Shown: piece after piece, positions 57,320 to 64,000 of the stretch
How positions within the stretch are numbered: position 1 is the stretch's first letter
Layout: each line of letters opens with the position of its first letter
Made by a program: the position numbers and the translations under genes
Notes under the pieces: generated by a model
Told to the model about the DNA's origin: nothing
What the model saw: only the letters and a program-made list of their open reading frames with translations
Database searches by the model: none
Assembly (NCBI RefSeq): GCF_023053635.1
Contig: NC_086185.1
Span: 10,910,501 to 10,974,500 of the forward strand
Reading direction: 5' to 3'
Length of the DNA: 64,000 bases
From: Elgaria multicarinata webbii
Lineage: Eukaryota > Chordata > Lepidosauria > Squamata > Anguidae

Positions 57320-58105
57320 TTAGGAGACTTATTTCAACATTTTAGAATGGGAGAAAAAACTGCATGAGAAAAATACCAAACGGTGTCTGGGGAATGGGGG
57401 AGGGGGGGCAGAGCCAGGGACAGCAGTCATGGCCATCTGGGTAACAGAGAGTTAGATTAGGAACCCAGGAGGGCCAAATTTCGAACGCGGTCCTGAGTTC
57501 AACACTCTTGTTTCATAACTTGGGTGGGGGGAATTGACCATTATCTCCTAAGCGGATGTCTAGTTTCGCCATCCTCACCTTTAACATCTTCAGAATGACA
57601 AGGAATTATTTTGGCCTGTCATTGGGTCTTAAGACCCAAACATTCCTGTTCGAGAACAACAGGGTCCTCTCTGAACGTTTGTCATCCGACTGAGTGACGA
57701 AAAGAATTTCTAAAGGCCCCATCTAGTAAGAAGTATGTAGGTGTATCATTGTGTTCTAAATGAACTTAATTAAGAATCCAAATGCTTTACTCATGTAATT
57801 AAGGGAGGAACTGCTTTTGATGAATTAATGCCATTTATTTCCCTGGAATACGTGTGTGTATATTCATGATGAGTATGGTGGATGGTGTTAACGAAGCAAA
57901 TTGTCTCTCATCAGACAGGATCTATTTGGCAGCGGGCCATTTTGTTGTTTTCTTCTGTTGTGTTTTCCTTAATACAACATGTTCCCCTCTCCAGCGGTTT
58001 AGGGAGCAATCATATAGGCTATAGACAGAGTCTGGGGAGACATACTTTTTTTGGATTCCTTTCTGAGCTTACAAATGAGAGCTTAAAGAGGAGGGAGACC
58101 ATAAA
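57320..58105. other. Unique-looking intergenic sequence
   Basis: No supported gene or repeat. AT-rich and without simple repeats. It might be conserved non-coding DNA, but this cannot be judged from one sequence. Confidence 0.4.
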
Positions 58106-58109
58106 TAAA

Positions 58110-59660
58110 ATTTAGATCCTATGGTTTTGGATAACTACCGCCCTGTCTCAAATCTACCATTCTTGGCCAAGGTGCTGGAGCGTGTGGTGGCCTCACAACT
58201 CCAAGCTGTTTTTGGATGAAGCTGATTACCTAGATCCATTCCAATCAGGTTTCAGGCCTGGTGATGGGACAGAAACAGCCTTGGTTGCCCTGGTTGATGA
58301 CTTACACCAGGGAATGGATATGGGGGTGGGGGAGTGCAACCCTGATGGTTCTCCTGGACCTCTCAGCGGCATTCAGTACCATCAACCATGGTATCCTTCT
58401 GAATTGTTTATCTGGATTGGGCTTGAGAGGCACAGCTTTAAAGTGGTTCTGGTCCTTCCTGGAGGAGTGGTCTCAGAAGGTGGTGCTGGGGGACTTCTGT
58501 TCCATCCCATAGCTGTTAGCCTGTGGAGTGTTGTGGGGTGCCTCAAGGTTCTATCTTGTCCCTCCTGCTTTATAACATCTACATGAAACTGCTGGGGGAA
58601 GTCATCAGGAGGTTTGGGCTGAAATGTCACCAGTATGCAGATGATACTCAGCTCTACCTCTCGTTCCCAGCTGCACGTCCCAGGGAAGCTGTGGAACTCT
58701 AGTGTCTGGAGATTGTTTTGGGATGGACGAGGGTGAACAAGCTGAAACTTAATCCAGACAAGACGGAGGTACTGTGGGTGGGGAAACCAACGACTTTGGA
58801 CAGAGGTTTACAGATGGGGTTGCACTCCCCCTAAAAGACCAAGTACACAGTCTGGGAGTCCTCCTGGATTCTGAGCTAACGTGGGGAAGCCCAAGTGGCT
58901 GCAGTGTCCAGGGGTGCATTCTACCAGCTTAGGTTGTTATGCCAGCTGCAGCCCTATATGGAGAGGATGGACCTTGCCTCAGTTATCCACACACTAGTCA
59001 TTTCCAGGCTGGACTACTGTAATGCGCTGTATGTGGGGCTGCCTTTTAAGATGGTTCAGAAACTTCAGCTGGTGCAGAATGCAGCCACCCGTGTATTGGT
59101 GAGGGTGAGACAATCTGATCACAGAATGCCTACACTACACCAGCTGCACTGGCTACCTGTGTGTTTCCGAGCCCAACTCAAAGTGCTGGATTTGACCTTA
59201 AAAGCTCTAAATGGTTTGGCACCAAGCTACTTGAAGGACCGCCTTCACCCATCTCAGCCTGCCTGCACTTTAAGATCAAAAAGAGAGGCCCTTCTCACCT
59301 ACCCACCAGTGAGAGGAATTAGGTGGATCTCCACACAGGAGAGGGCCTTCCCAGCAGTGGCCCTGTATCTGTGGAACAAACTCCCACCGACGATCCTTAC
59401 AGCCTTTTAAGAAGGCCTTAAAAACGTTTTATTTTACTATGGCTTTCTCGTAAATGAATACTGTTTTGCTGCTATTGCCCTTGTTGTTTTCATTGTTAGT
59501 TTTTGCTGTTAGCTTTTATTGTTTTTAACTGATATTTTACTGCCTGTGATTTTATTGCTTTTAATGTTTATGCTATTTTATGATCGCAAGCCACCTTGGG
59601 AGTGCTTCTGCCCTGAAAGGCAGCTAAAAAATGTTTTAAATAAATAAATAAAATAAAACA
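58110..59660 (+). mobile_element. L2-type LINE, 5'-truncated, with reverse-transcriptase remnants
   Basis: It opens with DNYRPVSNLPFLAKVLERVV and then DPFQSGFRPGDGTETALVAL of the reverse transcriptase. [11 protein letters not shown], the catalytic YADD-type motif, is near 58637, and NPDKTEVLWVG follows. The C-terminal part (58895-59410) keeps LDYCNALYVGLPFKMVQKLQ and TLHQLHWLPVCFRAQLKVLD. The frame is broken by several stops and shifts in the first half. The 3' UTR ends in 'ttttaaataaataaataaaa'. L2 is favoured over CR1 because of the HWLPV...LNGLAPSYL ending and the repeat tail. Confidence 0.88.
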
Positions 59661-59761
59661 TTTTTATAGGGCTCCACTTCTAGACAGATTCCAGAGCAGT
59701 GAACAATAAAAATACAAAATAAGATAAAAGAATAAAACGTTTAAATAATTACTATTTAAAA

Positions 59762-59937
59762 AGAAGAAGGAGAAGAAGGAGGAGGAGGAGGAGGAGGAGG
59801 AGGAGGAGGAGGAGGAGGAGGAGGAGAAGAAGAAGAAGAAGAAGAAGAAGAAGAAGAAGAAGAAGATTTTATTTATTTATTTATTTATTTATTACATTTT
59901 TATACCTTTTTATACCTTTTTATACATTTTATTACAT

Positions 59938-59968
<31 letters not shown>

Positions 59969-60112
59969 AAGAAGAAGAAGAAGAAGAAGAAGAAAGGGGA
60001 GGAGGAGGAGGAGGAGGAGGAGGAGGAGGAGGAGGAAGAAGAAGAAGAAGAAGAAGAAGAAGAAGAAGAAGAAGAAGAAGAAGAAGAAGAAGAGTGTGTG
60101 TGTGTGTGTGTG
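59762..60112. repeat. Long purine tract of (GAA)n and (GGA)n ending in (TG)n
   Basis: Three blocks of GAA/GGA triplets run from 59762 to 60094, broken by an AT-rich LINE tail at about 59867-59940. A TG run follows to 60112. On the reverse strand this gives Ser-only and Leu-only frames, which are artefacts. Confidence 0.95.
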
Positions 60113-60690
60113 AAAATGGGTTTATATATGTACATGTGTATTTGGGCAAGTAAACCAGGAGTTACAAGCCAAGAATAGAGGTAGTCCTGCCCAATTTGTA
60201 CCATGGCTGGCATGTGGACTTGCCTGGAGCCAAAGCCTGGAGCCTACTTGCCTGGAGCCAATGCACCCCTTGGGCCAAAAATGTCCCCCACCCCTGACTT
60301 AGTGCATTGCCAAATGTGTTTCAAAGCTCGTAAGTGTCATTTAGAAACTTCCTATCCAAAGATGGAGGCAACCCAGTAAGTTTCTCAAGCAGTGCTATTC
60401 TACTCTGTTTTTGATGGCCACAAACCAAAGCTTCCTGCCTAGCAGATCATTTCCCTTTTACGCCCTCTGGATTTAATGGAGACAACGGCTTCCCGCATAC
60501 TCTTTCCTCTCTCATTAACTTCTGGTTAGAATAGCTGGATGCTTTCTGGCCACTGTCCAGGTCCCCAGATGGCTTCATTACAACCATCTTGTCCAGTTCC
60601 CCTGTTACTTTGCTGTATTTACATTGTGGCATTATAAAGCTCTGTTAGGTTAGATGTCAGGGCTTTCTCTCCACTGGTGTTATCAGTCTG
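60113..60690. other. Intergenic sequence without recognised features
   Basis: No supported gene or repeat family. Confidence 0.4.
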
Positions 60691-60691
60691 A

Positions 60692-60832
60692 GGCCTTAGC
60701 TAGACCTAAGGTTTATCTCGGGATCATCCCAGGGTCATCCCTGTTCATGTAAATGACACACAGGATATCCCAGGAGCAGGCAGGGATGACCCCAGGATGA
60801 TCCCAGGATAAACCTTAGGTCTAGCTAAGGCC
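60692..60832. mobile_element. PIF/Harbinger-like MITE, GGCCTTAGCTAGACC termini, TGA TSD
   Basis: 141 bp with nearly perfect ends (GGCCTTAGCTAGACCTAAGG and CCTTAGGTCTAGCTAAGGCC). TGA is on both sides (60689-60691 and 60833-60835). Short form of the family at 24496 and 25208, and the best preserved. Confidence 0.87.
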
Positions 60833-60835
60833 TGA

Positions 60836-62305
60836 GCAAACTCATGTTACTGAGAAAATGAATGTTAAATGCTCCCACAGTCAAACATACACATCGGCAT
60901 CTTTGCCCTGCCAAAAGAGGCATTATGGTTGAAAAGCATCACTTGGTAACCTTTTTAAGCTTAGCCTCATGCATTCAGTCACTTCGGTGCCTACCTCGGG
61001 GCTGATTCACACATCTATCCACATCACTTGATTTTCTCTATGCTGGATTAGTTTAACTTTGAGGACTAGCAGCTCAATGTGTGACCCAAATGCACTGGGT
61101 TGTATCCAGAAGTGCCCTCCCACTCATAGAAGGAGGCTGAGTTTCGACCTCTATGAATCAGACCTATGGATACCAACTCACACCGATTCCATGGGCTTGC
61201 AGACCATTTTTTAAAAAACTTCCCAGAATTTTGCGCAAATTTAGACCTACTAAAACACATAAAATAAAAAACACATAGGTTGAAAATGTGCTTTTCCGCT
61301 ACCTGCTAAAGCATGAAAATGCACATTTTGTTGGGGGGGGGGGCATATTTGTGCATGGGGGAATTTGAGCGATGTTATTATTTTTTTAGTAATCATAGCA
61401 ATGCTATAGGTTTGCCTAAAGTTTTACCTTGACAGTTTACTTTTCTAATATTTCTAATATTCTGAATTTAAAACACATTTCCTATGATACCAGTGATGCA
61501 TCTGAGAGTTTGATGCATTTTACCACCCCAGGCTACATTGGCAAATGGCCCAGGGCAGTGAAATAATGCGGACACAAAAAGTAGTGTTGGAATACCACCA
61601 CCACCACCCTGAGGGTTTCAATGTGATGGAGAGATCTGATTCACTCTAAACATGGCCGTGCTTTAGAAATAACTGATCTTACAGTACTGCTACTGTCTAA
61701 TAAGGAAACTGTCATGAACGCAAAAGGTTAGAAAATTCTAATCCGTGACTTAGTTCACTGCCCATGTCTCAAAAACAGCCCTGTTACTGTTTCTTTTTCC
61801 CCCGGCAGCATTTCCCTGGAAGGTTCATGCTTTCATCAGTGACAAGATGACAATTCATATTTTTGCCAAAGGATCCAGTGAATCATCACATTGACTCTCG
61901 AGAAGTACATGATTGGCGAGAATCCTGTCATCGTAAGTGTGTCCGTTTCATCCTGGGAACTGCACTGGGGAAGCAGGGCTCCTGCTGTCAGAGGGAGGAA
62001 ATGAACCGTGCGTTTTACAAGCCCAATTTTAAGTTGAATAAGGTTGTGCAAGCTTCTGAGTTTCACAGGACTCTTTGTCCAAGAGAAATTTGTGGGTTTA
62101 TTTCTATCCCAAACCTAATGTGGTCGTATAAAAGACATTGTTTCACCTTCTTTGTGTCTCCTGAGCTTTGGGACAGACCTGAAAAGAGCCCACCAAACAT
62201 GGATGGTGTCCAACCAGGAGTGCAGTAAACCTGATCTTTCTACCTAACTAGAAATGCAAACATTAGGGGGTGGGGAGATTGTCGTTTGGGCACAGCCCTG
62301 GTGCA
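60836..62305. other. Intergenic sequence without recognised genes
   Basis: A poly-G run is near 61334. The frame at 61863-62228 (121 aa) has no recognisable domain. Confidence 0.4.
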
Positions 62306-62308
62306 AGT

Positions 62309-62467
62309 TCATAGAATCATAGAATAGTAGAGTTGGAAGGGACCTATAAGGCCATCAATGGCAGGAATCCACCTTAAAGCATCCCTGACAGGTGGTTGTC
62401 CAGCTGCCTCTTGTAGGGCTCTAGTGTGGGAGAGCCCACAACCTCCCTAGGTTCCATTGTTGTATTG
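62309..62467 (-). repeat. CR1 LINE 3' end, reverse orientation
   Basis: 'tcatagaatcatagaatagtagagttggaagggacc...ccacaacctccctagg' is a reversed CR1 3' end that directly adjoins the plus-oriented copy at 62468. Confidence 0.88.
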
Positions 62468-62886
62468 AGTCTGGAAACAAAGCCCTATGAGGAGAGACTG
62501 AAAGAACTGGGCAAGTTCAGCCTGGAGAAGAGAAGATTGAGGGGAGACATGATAGCACTCTTCAAATACTTGAAAGGTTGTCCCACAGAGGAGGGCCAGG
62601 ATCTCTTCTCGATCATCCCAGAGTGCAGGACACGAAATAATGGGCTCAAGTTACAGGAACCCAGATTCCGGCTGGATATAAGGAAAAAACCTCCTGACTG
62701 TTAGAGCAGTACGACAATGGAACCAGTTACCTAGGGAGGTTGTGGGCTCTCCCATATTAGAGGCCTTCAAGAGGCAGCTGTCAACCATCTGTCAGGGATA
62801 CTTTAAGGTGGATTCCTGCATTGAGCAGGGGGTTGGACTCGATGGCCTTAGAGGCCCCTTCCAACTCTACGATTCTATGATTCCAT
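62468..62886 (+). repeat. CR1 LINE 3' part
   Basis: Encodes [20 protein letters not shown], then the CR1 ORF2 end, then 'gggttggactcgatggcc...attctatgattcc'. Well preserved with a few frame breaks. Confidence 0.9.
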
Positions 62887-63450
62887 AGGCACTTCAAAGG
62901 CCCCTTCAGTGATCAATTCTCATATACCTGTAGCCACCGATGGAAGCTATAGCAGGACATAGACTTTTCAGCCACAGTTGACCAAGTGTCTTTTGTTTGG
63001 GCTAGCAAGTTGGCTAATGCATGCTCACAGATGGAGGGAAAGAGAATCTCTATGATATATTTTCTAAGAGAGTTTGTTTACAAGCAGTAGGCCCTTTTCT
63101 ACCCATCAAACAGGTGAGCAGCTTATGGCTTTCGGATGTCATGCATTCTGTGAGTGGAATAGAAGACAATGGCACGGAGCAGTAACCTTGAGATAAGAGA
63201 GCAAACAGGCACACTAAGGCTGTGACATTAGCTTAATGGAGCAGGTCTCAAAAGCCCATGATTAAATGGGGATTGGGTCATTTTTATTTTTCCCCCTCCT
63301 CTGGATTGCTCCAGGTTGCTTCCACTTCTCTCTTTCTTGCTCATGCGACATGGTACAGACAAGGCGCTCTCTTCACACCATTCAACACATGGACCACGTG
63401 ATACCTTCGCCACTCTTCCAGTTTCAATTCAACAGCCTTCCGTGGCTTCA
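62887..63450. other. Intergenic sequence without recognised features
   Basis: No supported gene or repeat family. Confidence 0.4.
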
Positions 63451-63454
63451 TTTA

Positions 63455-63690
63455 TTCATTACTTATTATTGCACTTATATCCTGCTTCCCCCCCCAACAA
63501 GGAATCCACGTGGCTTACAAATCCTCCTCCATTTTTATCTTTACAACAATCCTGCGAGGTAGGTCAGGCTGAGAGTCAGCGACTGGCCCAAAATCACCCA
63601 GTGCGTTTTCATGGCCGAGTAGGGATTAGAACCCAGATCTCCCGAGTCCCAATCCAACACTCTAACCACTACACCATACTGGCTCTTATT
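63455..63690 (-). repeat. CORE-SINE (MIR-like), reverse orientation
   Basis: 'attattgcacttatatcctgcttcc...gagagtcagcgactggcccaaaatcacccagtgcg...ccactacaccatactggctc' is the same family and orientation as 41288-41530. Confidence 0.78.
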
Positions 63691-63721
63691 CGCTCCCTGT
63701 GTAGTTGTTGGACATATAAAC

Positions 63722-63925
63722 CTTATATCAAGTCAGCCCATTGGTGCATCTAGCCCAGTTTTGTCTATTCTGACTGGCAGCTGCCCTCCAGGGTTTTCAG
63801 CAGATTTTTTGTTCAGCTTCTAACACCTGATTCTCTTAACTAGAGATGCCAGGGATTGAAACTGGGACCTTTGGGATACAAAACAGTTGTTTTTCCACTG
63901 AATGATGGCCTTTCCTGAATTCTCT
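63722..63925 (-). repeat. tRNA-derived SINE, reverse orientation
   Basis: 'gagatgccagggattgaaactgggacctttgggat' (reversed B box) and 'ccactgaatgatggcc' (reversed A box) identify the family of 18897-19060. Degraded. Confidence 0.6.
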
Positions 63926-64000
63926 GTGCATAGAAGTTTGCTACAAAGCTTCTTCTATTGAAAACAAGGCTGCTCACATACCTTGATCTCAAGCAACTCC

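Noticed and set aside
58895-59410. 171-aa protein
   Set aside because: It is the C-terminal part of an L2 ORF2.
61863-62228. 121-aa frame as a gene
   Set aside because: No domain, no splice signals in phase and no codon pattern of a real exon.
33600-64000. RPS4X, CITED1, HDAC8 or PIN4 exons expected near ERCC6L
   Set aside because: Known protein segments of these genes were looked for in the translated frames and none was found on either strand. Very short exons could have been missed.

Overview
The window is from the nuclear genome of a squamate reptile, most likely a lizard. The species cannot be named from the sequence. The evidence is two spliced vertebrate genes in unique sequence, set in a dense mix of CR1, L2 and L1 LINE fragments, CORE-type and tRNA-derived SINEs, hAT and PIF/Harbinger-like MITEs and a Ty1/copia fossil. 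No bacterial, organellar or free viral sequence was seen.

Two protein-coding genes are well supported and lie head to head. CHMP1B is on the minus strand (14915-23691). Its eight coding exons all have GT/AG borders and join to exactly 199 codons, the length of the human protein. ERCC6L (PICH) is on the plus strand (26613-32657). A 53-nt first coding exon joins in frame to one 3.7-kb exon, giving 1257 residues. Their start codons are 2.9 kb apart, each in a GC-rich promoter. CHMP1B is an ESCRT-III subunit used in membrane scission and cytokinetic abscission. PICH is a DNA translocase that coats ultrafine anaphase bridges. The pair therefore joins two late-mitosis functions.

By region: 1-13.3 kb is repeats (CR1, hAT and Harbinger MITEs, L2-like tails, a CORE-SINE). 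From 13.3 to 23.7 kb lies CHMP1B, with a young L1, a SPIN/OC-type hAT MITE and tRNA-derived SINEs in its introns. From 23.5 to 26.6 kb are the two promoters plus MITEs. From 26.6 to about 33.6 kb is ERCC6L with its 3' UTR. From 33.6 to 44 kb is repeat-rich intergenic DNA. An isolated CpG island at 44.3-44.95 kb probably marks the promoter of a gene whose coding exons were not found. From 45 to 64 kb come a 33-bp minisatellite, tandemly duplicated CR1-bearing units, a nested stack of transposons (copia inside a hAT-like element inside a Harbinger-like MITE), an L2 with reverse-transcriptase remnants and a long purine-only tract.

The most notable points are: the intron-containing form of CHMP1B beside ERCC6L; an ERCC6L that lacks the C-terminal TPR of the human protein and carries a tandem 70-residue duplication; a textbook CCAAT-CDE/CHR cell-cycle promoter at ERCC6L; and an abundant palindromic MITE whose core resembles the ZNF143/THAP11 promoter motif and which has copies on both sides of the CHMP1B start.
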